A stretch of DNA of 5,231 nucleotides from Mariaggregatimicrobium sp964498785 (GCA_964498785.1 CAZCJL010000226.1:1-5231); one strand, 5' to 3'. Positions 1 through 5,231 are shown, counted from the stretch's first letter. Numbers and translations are program-made. The notes: a model not told the origin generated them from the letters alone.

Positions 1-309
1 ATAAATTTAAAGAGAATCCGAAAGCTTTGATGCACACCATCAATTATTGAATGGTTATGGTTGTATTCAAATCCATCATTCGCTTTTTGTTACGTGGATG
101 GATATATTATTCAAAACAGATGAAAATATTGTCTGTTTGTAAAGGAATGAATAATTAGATAAGTGTAATAAAATATTCGTAAAATATCAATGAGAAAATG
201 AAATGATTTTATTAAATGTCCGGTAACGCATGTCACTTCTTTCTGATATATTTCTGCTCTATTTGTAAGTGTCATTCGGCGCTTTACTAAATATCTTTAC
301 ATCCAGCGT
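1..309. other. Intergenic region left of the hydrolase gene
   Basis: This AT-rich stretch lies downstream of the hydrolase stop codon and holds no gene I can support. Plus-strand codons 51-158 could encode 35 residues, but there is no ribosome binding site. On the minus strand, an ATG at 40 stays open to the window edge for 13 codons, also without a ribosome binding site. The stretch contains a possible minus-strand promoter (162-190) and one arm of an inverted repeat that spans the hydrolase stop (271-325). A short 7-bp inverted repeat (114-120 with 132-138) is too AT-rich to call. Confidence 0.6.
162..190 (-). promoter_or_regulatory. Possible sigma-70 promoter pointing out of the window
   Basis: Read on the minus strand, TTGATA (185-190) is followed after 17 bp by TACACT (162-167), matching the consensus at 5 of 6 and 4 of 6 positions. 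It would serve a gene beginning left of position 1, with a leader of more than 150 bases. The surroundings are AT-rich, so a chance match is quite possible. Confidence 0.3.
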
Positions 310-325
310 TCAATCACCGAATGAC
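271..325. repeat. Inverted repeat spanning the hydrolase stop codon
   Basis: GTCATTCGG (271-279) and CCGAATGAC (317-325) are perfect 9-bp inverted arms. A nested 4-bp pair (CGCT at 280-283, AGCG at 305-308) continues the stem after an 8-base bulge. The right arm is made of the last sense codons of the hydrolase gene, so the stop codon at 310-312 sits in the loop side. In the minus-strand transcript no U-run follows the structure, so it is not a classical intrinsic terminator. It could protect the 3' end of the operon mRNA or be chance. Confidence 0.35.
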
Positions 326-1278
326 GGTTGAGAGAGTTGTTTCAATCGTTCAAAACAAAAGTGAGGCAGCATTTCGTGGCCTCCCTCAAATATGGTAAGC
401 GATACGGCGGGAGTTTTTTTTTCAAAGATAACATTTCGACCCTCAATTTGACGTGGTTGTTCCGGTAGTTCGATTCCCATCGTCAACAAATCGATAATTT
501 CCTCTTCTTTTACACGATGTAACGGAAAGCCATATTCTGTTACCAACCGGTTATAAAAATTAATTGAATGTGAAACAGGAACACTGCCATCATGTCCGTC
601 ATGAATGCCGGCATAAATCTCGAGGGTCCCGTTTGGAGTTGCGGGAATATCAAAATAAAGCGGAGAACGTCTTTTGGCCTCTTTCACATCAAGCTGCTTC
701 CCGGAAGATATGCAATTTAAAATATCGTTAGCATATTTTAGATTGCGGCGTTTTGATTGGTAGTACCATGCGACTAAATCGCTGATGGGTACCCAGGAAA
801 GGAATGCTTTAACTTTGTGAGATGATTTTAAATAATGTTCCAATGTTGCATAGCCTCCGCCGGACAAACCAACGACGAAAATATTTTCTGTATCAACATT
901 TCCATGATCCATTGCAAATTGAATGGCATCATCAATATCAGTTAACGCCTTGTTGCTCAGACACGCATCAGCAGTACGATTGGGACCACGGAAATCCGGA
1001 TGGATATAATTCCAATCCTCTCTGACTGCCATATTGGAAAGTGTGTCCTCTTGTGCATAATCATCGGACCATGTATGAAGACTGACCAGTAGCGGTTTGG
1101 GTATTTTTGAATTCGATGCGTGAAAATAGGCGTTTTGAAATTTACCGTCTGCACCGGAAATTATCCGAACTAACTTAAAGTCTGTTGAATTCCAATCGGA
1201 AGATGCAAAAATAGCGCTTGTAAAAAAAGATGCGATAGTGTTTACCAGAATAATCAGTATGTTATTCTTTTGTTTCAT
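310..1278 (-). CDS. Secreted alpha/beta hydrolase, prolyl-oligopeptidase (S9-like) family, probable esterase
   Basis: The 322-residue protein is an alpha/beta-hydrolase-fold serine hydrolase. The nucleophile elbow is G137-L-S139-G-G141. The likely acid is D230, in a D-G-S-V-P stretch typical of S9 catalytic domains, and the base is H301 in EGGHEM. The stretch around H68 (SLHTW) probably forms the oxyanion region. Residues 1-26 form a signal peptide: KQKNN, a hydrophobic run, then a cleavable AIFASS region. The protein is therefore exported. It is only catalytic-domain length and lacks the beta-propeller of true prolyl oligopeptidases, so an ester bond, perhaps acetyl or another ester on a polysaccharide, is a likelier substrate than a peptide; this is inference. 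The gene starts 18 bp after the lyase stop and must share its transcript. Its ribosome binding site is weak (GGA, then eight T, then ATG), so it may rely on translation of the lyase. An A9 run in the coding strand (414-422) precedes the catalytic histidine codon. Confidence 0.85.
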   Translation of the reverse strand: MKQKNNILIILVNTIASFFTSAIFASSDWNSTDFKLVRIISGADGKFQNAYFHASNSKIPKPLLVSLHTWSDDYAQEDTLSNMAVREDWNYIHPDFRGPNRTADACLSNKALTDIDDAIQFAMDHGNVDTENIFVVGLSGGGYATLEHYLKSSHKVKAFLSWVPISDLVAWYYQSKRRNLKYANDILNCISSGKQLDVKEAKRRSPLYFDIPATPNGTLEIYAGIHDGHDGSVPVSHSINFYNRLVTEYGFPLHRVKEEEIIDLLTMGIELPEQPRQIEGRNVIFEKKTPAVSLTIFEGGHEMLPHFCFERLKQLSQPSFGD

Positions 1279-1296
1279 AAAAAAAATCCATAATTT

Positions 1297-3270
1297 TTAC
1301 TTTTCAAATATGATTTTATAACTCCCGGTTAATGCTGTTGATTTTGATTTAAGAATAATCCGCTGAATCCGATGTCCCCAGTTAGCCGACATGCGCGTAT
1401 CGTTTATTTCAATGGTCTCAACGTGTGGTTCAAAGAGGTCACTATCGTATTTGATTTTGTAAACATCTTGCTCCAATGAAAGATGTATTTCGTCGGCTTC
1501 GTGTAAGTTTGGCTGTAGTGGCGTCAAAAAAGAGAGAGTAAAAGGCTGAACGAAGTTTGCTAATGAATACGATTCCTGCAGTTTGATATTCTTCCCACGG
1601 TTTAAAGTAATGGTTCGCTGCCAGGAATTTACCTGCGATTCCTGCGGATAAGCGCCGGCGATGTCCAGGCTGAACTGTGCTGTGTTGTTATCTGAAGTAT
1701 ATGTTACATGCAGTGCTTTGTAGTCTGCTCCTTCTTTTTGCATGACCCCATTAATTGTCGGCAGGCTGTGGTAGGCAGACTGGTTATTCCACAGCTCATA
1801 TCGCCGGTCGCTGAACGTCTGACGTGTATACGTTTGCGCACCGGCATCGATGATCACCGGTTTGCCATCGTGGTAAATAATGAAATTACCGACATCGTTG
1901 TGATTATGACTCTCATCATTGTGCCCGCCTTTTGCGGCAAGGTAAAAGCCGGAGTCGTTGCCTTCTTCAGAGCGGGCAGCCATAACCTGGATATCGGCAA
2001 ACCAGACATCCCGGATAAATGGCTGTTTGGCCGGAATTTCTTCCAGCTCGTTCAAAGTAAATAATGCCGGTAGTTGCCGGCTCAGGCATCCGAAACTACC
2101 TGATACTGCTTTGCGGGTGTAATTTTGTTCCTTCGCAGCGGATGCAGCCAATTGCTGCATAATATCATCATCAATGGATTTCCCGTATCGATAGACCAGC
2201 GTTGGTTCGATATTCATTTGTGCGGAGGCGTCGGCAAAGTTGATGAAATAGGGATGGCTTATCGATGTTTTATAAATATAAGATCCCATATTCTTAATGA
2301 GCGGTTCATCGAAAATATCAATTCTTCCGTCGGAGGCGCTGTATAAAAGCTCGAGGAAATCATACAGCGATCCTGCCGCCCGGTTCCAGTAGCTGGGTCC
2401 CTCGTCGCATCCGCCGTCAGCAGGGTAGGGCGCCAGAAAATTATCGCTGCTGTCCATGCATTTATGGATCAGCTTCAGCCGCTTCTGCGGGTTGTCTTCC
2501 AGCAGCAGCGCACAGGCCAGCACATTGGAATTGATCCATGGATTCCAGTTATTCACCGGTTCCACATAACCGGTGCGACTGCGCCAGTTAAATCCCATAT
2601 AACCCCAGTCAGTCCGTTCCAGATACGGAGCCATAATTCTGCGTCTGGTTTCATAGACCATCCGCTCTGTTATTAGCGGATTGATCTCATCCAATTGCGG
2701 TTTCAGCAGATAATGAATCCAGGCGATCATGGCGCCGGTTTCTGCGGCGAATAAGTCCACATAAGGTTCATTTACGTCGGGTAATCCATGGCCGGCCTGT
2801 TGACTGCCAAGGTGCGCGGGAACACCCCAAAACGATTCTTCACACACTGCCCAGATACCGTTCACGATCTGATCCATGAATCTGCCTTTGCGTTCAAAAA
2901 GCTCTGCCAGCACAAAATCCGCCAGTTTTTCCCTTCTGTTAAATGAAAGTTTTTGATACCGGGTGCGGTTTCCGTTGCGAACATAATCGAGGAAAACGGT
3001 GGCCGGAAAATGTTTCCATTCTTCGGACAACTGTTGCCCGGCTAATTCGATATGGGATTCTCGCACAATCGCTGGTATTTTTTCCAAACCATCCGGATGC
3101 GAGACAGTGGGGAACGGATGCCATTCATTTCGTGGCAAAATCAACTGCTGTAATTTTTCCAGTGGAAATGTTTGCGCTAATAATTTACAATCATCTCTTT
3201 CAAGATCATTGGAACCGGCAAACAAAGTGGATGATATAAGCAAAGTGATAATGCAGCGGTAAGGCTTCAT
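1297..3270 (-). CDS. Secreted heparinase II/III-family polysaccharide lyase
   Basis: The 657-residue protein has the two-part build of heparinase II/III-like lyases: an alpha/alpha-toroid in roughly residues 60-400 and a beta-sandwich in roughly 430-650. Such enzymes cut uronic-acid-containing polysaccharides by beta-elimination. Family landmarks are N-W-N-P-W (241-245), the D289-EGPSYW stretch with Y294 as candidate catalytic tyrosine, H-N-H-N-D (455-459) with candidate catalytic histidines, G-N-F (461-463), a D-G-K-P-V-I-I-D-A-G stretch (468-477) and Y-H-S-L-P (500-504). The family is clear, but substrate (heparinoid, alginate, other uronate polymer) cannot be read from sequence. Residues 1-20 form a short signal peptide (KPYR, hydrophobic core, LFAGS), so the enzyme acts in the periplasm or outside. 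I chose this start because GAAGGA lies 5 bases upstream and the signal peptide begins here. A consensus promoter lies about 80 bp upstream, a possible leader peptide overlaps the start, and the hydrolase gene follows in the same operon. Its GC content is visibly higher than that of the amidotransferase gene. Confidence 0.93.
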   Translation of the reverse strand: MKPYRCIITLLISSTLFAGSNDLERDDCKLLAQTFPLEKLQQLILPRNEWHPFPTVSHPDGLEKIPAIVRESHIELAGQQLSEEWKHFPATVFLDYVRNGNRTRYQKLSFNRREKLADFVLAELFERKGRFMDQIVNGIWAVCEESFWGVPAHLGSQQAGHGLPDVNEPYVDLFAAETGAMIAWIHYLLKPQLDEINPLITERMVYETRRRIMAPYLERTDWGYMGFNWRSRTGYVEPVNNWNPWINSNVLACALLLEDNPQKRLKLIHKCMDSSDNFLAPYPADGGCDEGPSYWNRAAGSLYDFLELLYSASDGRIDIFDEPLIKNMGSYIYKTSISHPYFINFADASAQMNIEPTLVYRYGKSIDDDIMQQLAASAAKEQNYTRKAVSGSFGCLSRQLPALFTLNELEEIPAKQPFIRDVWFADIQVMAARSEEGNDSGFYLAAKGGHNDESHNHNDVGNFIIYHDGKPVIIDAGAQTYTRQTFSDRRYELWNNQSAYHSLPTINGVMQKEGADYKALHVTYTSDNNTAQFSLDIAGAYPQESQVNSWQRTITLNRGKNIKLQESYSLANFVQPFTLSFLTPLQPNLHEADEIHLSLEQDVYKIKYDSDLFEPHVETIEINDTRMSANWGHRIQRIILKSKSTALTGSYKIIFEK

Positions 3271-3308
3271 AATCTTCCTTCTATATAAATTGATCTCGAC
3301 TTTTTCAT
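3267..3308 (-). CDS. Possible 13-residue leader peptide overlapping the lyase start
   Basis: In the lyase mRNA leader, a GAGGA motif sits 4 bases before an ATG (3306-3308) that opens a 13-codon frame, MKKSRSIYIEGRL. It ends in TGA (3267-3269). This stop overlaps the lyase ATG in the classical ATGA arrangement, and the lyase ribosome binding site GAAGGA lies inside codons 10-11 of the frame. The layout is what translational coupling looks like: a ribosome finishing the leader could restart on the lyase. The peptide has no run of one amino acid that would suggest attenuation. A frame this short can arise by chance, so expression is inferred only. Confidence 0.35.
   Translation of the reverse strand: MKKSRSIYIEGRL
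3276..3281 (-). promoter_or_regulatory. Ribosome binding site of the lyase gene
   Basis: The minus strand reads GAAGGA followed by five bases and ATG. It fixes the lyase start at 3270; no other in-frame ATG lies between this one and the in-frame TGA upstream. Confidence 0.75.
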
Positions 3309-3346
3309 GAAATCCTCAAAAAAAGAAAAAGCCTTTGGGTACGAAT

Positions 3347-3368
3347 AGATTTAATTATAATTAAATCT
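3347..3368. promoter_or_regulatory. Perfect 22-bp palindrome centred on the -10 box, candidate operator
   Basis: The half-site AGATTTAATTA is followed at once by its exact reverse complement, giving 22 bp of unbroken dyad symmetry with the axis between 3357 and 3358, in the middle of the TATAAT box of the lyase promoter. A dimeric repressor bound here would block RNA polymerase. TATAAT is itself close to palindromic and the region is AT-rich, which helps a chance palindrome, but the outer AGAT/ATCT ends are not explained by that. The regulator is unknown and not encoded in the window. Confidence 0.5.
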
Positions 3369-3382
3369 TGTTAAAATGTCAA
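3354..3382 (-). promoter_or_regulatory. Consensus sigma-70 promoter of the lyase-hydrolase operon
   Basis: On the minus strand TTGACA (3377-3382) and TATAAT (3354-3359) both match the consensus at every position and are 17 bp apart, the optimal spacing. Transcription should start near 3346-3348, giving a leader of about 75-80 bases that contains a pyrimidine-rich stretch and the possible leader peptide. A perfect promoter without control would be very active, so the overlapping palindrome makes repression plausible. Confidence 0.8.
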
Positions 3383-3431
3383 TAAAAAAATAAACGGAAG
3401 ATTTGAGGCTATATCAAAAACCAGGGGAAAT

Positions 3432-3606
3432 ATGTACCATAAAGCTTACCACGTTTTTATAAAAAACAAAACGTTATTGCATTTTATTTTTTTTATCCTG
3501 GTGACGCGCGATAATGCTTTTACGGATGATAATTCTTTTCCCGTGTTTTAAATCCGGTAATATTGCCCGATTTGAAATAATTAAGAATGCTACAGTGCGT
3601 TTTAGT
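3432..3606 (+). pseudogene. Possible remnant of a secreted-protein gene (N-terminus)
   Basis: On the plus strand AGGGGA precedes an ATG at 3432, opening a 39-codon frame that stops with TAA at 3549-3551. The product begins MYHKAYHVFIKNK, continues with a hydrophobic run (LLHFIFFILVT) and ends TDDNSFPVF, which looks like a signal peptide plus the start of a mature protein. Removing one T from the TTTT at 3546-3549 lets the frame run on as FKSGNIARFE and beyond, into the antisense of the amidotransferase 3' end. From memory, a start like SFPVF-KSGNIARFE resembles the beginning of the DUF5060 domain found at the N-terminus of some secreted glycoside hydrolases. I cannot verify this. It could also be a genuine small membrane or secreted protein, or a chance frame. 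Confidence 0.27.
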
Positions 3607-4707
3607 TTAAAGCAACCTTCCGATATCAACGCCATAATCGTCACCGATTCTGATGCATTCCTGCTTTAAGTCTTTTTTGATTATATTTTCTTTTTTTAAA
3701 GCTTCTCCCCTGTCCAACTTACCATCTCTTACTAAAACCGATAAAGTAAAACCAGTGCCACTTAATCCGGTCTTTTTAACTTTTTCGTAATCTTTCCAAA
3801 AAGCCAGTCTGCAATCCATTTTTCCTTCTTTGCCCTTTGGCGCTTTCCAGCCTATTTCACTTTCCAGTTTTTTAATAAATTCAAATGGATTGTATTGAAT
3901 GTAATCATAGAAATACAAGGTTTGTATACCTTTTCCTTCAAAAGAGACTTCTGAAAAAGGAATAAATTTTTTCATACCTTCCGGAACTTCCATTTTAATA
4001 TTATCGCGAATAATATAATAGATAAATTTTGTGGCATGACCAGTCGCTTTTACTGTATTTAAAACGCTCCCAGCGGAAACTATCATTTTCATTGATCCGG
4101 AAATTTTTTTAAAAGTGTTCCCAATTTTGCCATAGCTTTCTCTGAAAGTAGTAGATTCTGAATCGACAAATGATTCTTCATTATCCTCAAAATCAGTGGA
4201 CCCCCAAATAATAAAAGGTATATTTTTTTTGATAGTCTCGCTAATCGCAAATGACCGCAAATTAGTTTCGCAATTCGTGCATAATGGCAATAGTTTCCCT
4301 AAATATTTTGACAGATAAAGCGTTTCCCTGATAAATTTATGACGATAATCAGTTGAATGTCCGACAACTAAATCGACGTCCAATTTTTCACAAATGTTTT
4401 TGACATTTTGCAGCGCGTAATCAGTCGTAAATCCATTATCAAAAAAAAGAGCCAATGGTTTCAATTTGAGTTCTTTTGCAATATAATACAAAACATAACT
4501 GCTATCCTTTCCACCACTGAAAGGTACCGCACAATCGTACTCTCCCCCTTTTTTTGAAGTTAACACTTCTAAAAATTTTTCTTTGCCAAAATAATTATTT
4601 TTAAAATGTTGTTTATGTTGATGATTGCTGCATATACTACACACTCCGTTTTCAAATGTAATATTTGGGAAAGAATCTGGTATGATGCACTTTTTACAGA
4701 TATTCAT
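3607..4707 (-). CDS. N-acetyl sugar amidotransferase (WbpG/PseA-type, PP-loop ATPase)
   Basis: The 366-residue cytoplasmic protein belongs to the N-acetyl sugar amidotransferases that turn an acetamido group on a nucleotide-linked or sialic-acid-like sugar into an acetamidino group, using ATP and ammonia, for O-antigen, capsule or flagellar glycans. The ATP-pyrophosphatase loop is S64-G-G-K-D-S-S70, preceded by the strand DCAVPF and followed by the strand ALFFDNGF with D90. Cysteine pairs C4/C7 and C23/C26 make an N-terminal zinc-ribbon-like site; a third pair, C143/C146 (LCTNCE), follows. The C-terminal end (CIRIGDDYGVDIGRLL) is family-typical, so the gene looks complete. AAGGA seven bases upstream supports the start. 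Members commonly work with HisH-like glutaminase and HisF-like partners, but neither is present in this window. The gene is much richer in A/T than the lyase gene, suggesting separate ancestry. The exact sugar substrate cannot be told, so no gene symbol is given. Confidence 0.88.
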   Translation of the reverse strand: MNICKKCIIPDSFPNITFENGVCSICSNHQHKQHFKNNYFGKEKFLEVLTSKKGGEYDCAVPFSGGKDSSYVLYYIAKELKLKPLALFFDNGFTTDYALQNVKNICEKLDVDLVVGHSTDYRHKFIRETLYLSKYLGKLLPLCTNCETNLRSFAISETIKKNIPFIIWGSTDFEDNEESFVDSESTTFRESYGKIGNTFKKISGSMKMIVSAGSVLNTVKATGHATKFIYYIIRDNIKMEVPEGMKKFIPFSEVSFEGKGIQTLYFYDYIQYNPFEFIKKLESEIGWKAPKGKEGKMDCRLAFWKDYEKVKKTGLSGTGFTLSVLVRDGKLDRGEALKKENIIKKDLKQECIRIGDDYGVDIGRLL

Positions 4708-4714
4708 TTTAGTT

Positions 4715-4719
4715 TCCTT
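4715..4719 (-). promoter_or_regulatory. Ribosome binding site of the amidotransferase gene
   Basis: The minus strand reads AAGGA, seven bases, then ATG. It supports the start at 4707, which also places the first CxxC pair right at the N-terminus, as expected for the family. Confidence 0.7.
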
Positions 4720-4867
4720 TTTATTGTATGCTAATTATTTGAACTAATATTTTTTCATTTCATGCAGATGAATAGCTATTGAATATACAAGTAAATTCGC
4801 CGATTTGCGAAAACTTATATCATAACTTTTAATACAGTTATACCCAAATTCCCAACGAGTTAAGAAT

Positions 4868-4903
4868 ATAAAAATATCACATCTTTTTGATTGATATTTT
4901 TAT
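4868..4903. repeat. AT-rich 12-bp perfect inverted repeat (hairpin)
   Basis: ATAAAAATATCA (4868-4879) is the exact reverse complement of TGATATTTTTAT (4892-4903). After one bulged base (4880) the stem continues for three more pairs (ATC/GAT) and closes on a TTTTT loop. Each 3' arm carries a run of five T, so it could act as a weak bidirectional terminator shielding the amidotransferase gene from upstream transcription. It is almost pure A/T, which lowers RNA stability. A protein-binding site is an alternative. Confidence 0.45.
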
Positions 4904-5110
4904 TACCAAATTTTTTGCACTGTTGCGAAAAACGTGCCATAGCATTTCAGTAAGCCGCACACCAGGATTTTACTTAAGCTGAATATATTCAAATAATATT
5001 TACAAATTGATTAAACAACTTATTAACAATTCAATGTATTTACAGCCTGCAGATAAATCGTACATGGGTGCAATTCCATTTTGTTGGTATTTTAAAATCC
5101 TAAACAATGT

Positions 5111-5198
5111 TCTCGTTCCAATGCTTTGCGTTGGAATGGATTTTTCTCGTTCCAATGCTTTGCGTTGGAATGGCTTTTCTCGTTCCAATGCTTTGCGT
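5111..5198. repeat. REP-like tandem hairpin repeat, 2.6 copies
   Basis: Units begin at 5111, 5145 and 5178, so the period is 34 and then 33 bp. The first two are identical for 29 bases from TCTCG to GGAATGG; the third keeps the left arm and loop and breaks off after GCGT (5198). Each full unit folds as an 11-pair stem with a TTT loop (5114-5138 and 5148-5172), joined by short T-rich linkers. The palindromic build, the constant CTCG-type foot and the tandem spacing resemble repetitive extragenic palindromes (REPs), some of which are moved by IS200-like RAYT transposases; no such transposase is in the window. CRISPR is excluded because there are no unique spacers. Confidence 0.75.
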
Positions 5199-5206
5199 CC
5201 AGTAGT

Positions 5207-5228
5207 AAAAATACGACGCAAAGCGTCG
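5207..5228 (-). terminator. Possible intrinsic terminator sharing the REP core
   Basis: Read on the minus strand, CGACGC-TTT-GCGTCG forms a 6-bp GC-rich stem with a 3-base loop, followed after TA by five T. That would end a minus-strand transcript entering from the right. The central ACGCAAAGCGT also matches the core of the neighbouring hairpin repeat, so this may be a diverged repeat copy rather than a dedicated terminator. The upstream gene is outside the window. Confidence 0.4.
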
Positions 5229-5231
5229 ATC

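Larger units (their letters stand above)
4708..5110. other. AT-rich intergenic region upstream of the amidotransferase
   Basis: No gene is supported here. It should contain the amidotransferase promoter, but no convincing one is seen. The best minus-strand candidate is TTGGGT, 17 bp, TATGAT, with a good -10 (5 of 6) and a poor -35. A strong AT hairpin lies at 4868-4903, and a 9-bp direct repeat, TTGCGAAAA, occurs at 4805-4813 and 4923-4931. Open frames that run from here into the hairpin repeats on both strands (minus 5221 to 5000; plus from 5064 to the window edge) lack ribosome binding sites and gain much of their length from the repeat, so I do not call them genes. Confidence 0.5.

Noticed and set aside
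51..158. Plus-strand 35-codon frame (begins MVMVVFKSIIRFLL)
   Set aside because: There is no ribosome binding site and no continuation in other frames. A vague likeness to the N-terminus of hexapeptide acyltransferases is too weak to report as a remnant.
2943..3262. Overlapping plus-strand frames inside the lyase gene
   Set aside because: They are antisense shadows of a well-supported lyase coding region, with no recognisable domain.
3333..3361. Divergent plus-strand promoter using the same palindromic -10
   Set aside because: TATAAT can be read on the plus strand at 3356-3361, but no acceptable -35 hexamer lies 16-18 bp upstream.
3451..3474. 7-bp inverted repeat ACGTTTT/AAAACGT in the lyase-amidotransferase gap
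   Set aside because: It is short and AT-rich, lies inside the possible plus-strand remnant, and no gene on either strand is placed for it to terminate.
3546..3577. Imperfect hairpin downstream of the amidotransferase stop, considered as its terminator
   Set aside because: Read on the minus strand the stem has two mismatches and is not followed by a U-run.
5111..5198. CRISPR array
   Set aside because: The units are self-complementary hairpins separated by only 5-6 bases, so there are no unique spacers of 25-40 bases and no cas genes.
5000..5221. Minus-strand 73-codon frame with repeated KALERE-type peptide
   Set aside because: Its first half is a translation of the hairpin repeats, it has no ribosome binding site, and a plus-strand frame is open over the same bases. 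It is a by-product of the repeat array.
5064..5231. Plus-strand frame open to the window edge (begins MGAIPFCWYFK)
   Set aside because: It has no ribosome binding site, most of its length is translated REP-like repeat, and it lies opposite another open frame. The stop-free repeat explains it.

Overview
The window is a 5.2 kb stretch of moderately AT-rich bacterial DNA with three full-length genes, all on the minus strand, and three long non-coding stretches. Two starts have purine-rich Shine-Dalgarno sites, and the main promoter is a textbook sigma-70 promoter (TTGACA, 17 bp, TATAAT). That argues against a typical Bacteroidetes host, whose promoters look different. The protein style and the REP-like hairpins at the right end would suit an uncultured environmental bacterium, for example of the KSB1/Calditrichota type, but this taxonomic guess rests on general impression only.

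Layout from left to right: (1) 1-309 is non-coding, with a possible promoter pointing out of the window. (2) 310-1278 encodes a secreted alpha/beta hydrolase of the prolyl-oligopeptidase (S9-like) fold that has only the catalytic domain. (3) 1297-3270 encodes a secreted heparinase II/III-family polysaccharide lyase. (4) 3271-3606 holds the lyase promoter, a possible 13-codon leader peptide that overlaps the lyase start, and a plus-strand fragment resembling the beginning of a secreted protein. (5) 3607-4707 encodes an N-acetyl sugar amidotransferase of the WbpG/PseA type. (6) 4708-5231 is non-coding, with an AT-rich hairpin, 2.6 copies of a 33-34 bp hairpin repeat, and a terminator-like structure that shares its core.

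The lyase and hydrolase form a two-gene operon: lyase first, 18 bp gap, hydrolase second, one strong promoter in front. Both have signal peptides, so they probably act together outside the cytoplasm on an acidic polysaccharide, the lyase cutting the chain and the hydrolase perhaps removing ester groups. The amidotransferase is cytoplasmic, visibly more AT-rich, separately transcribed, and belongs to surface-glycan biosynthesis. Its usual HisH/HisF-type ammonia-supplying partners are not in the window.

The points most worth a second look are the perfect 22-bp palindrome centred on the lyase -10 box, the leader peptide with an ATGA stop/start overlap, the plus-strand remnant between lyase and amidotransferase, and the REP-like array whose hairpin pairs fully only in plus-strand RNA.
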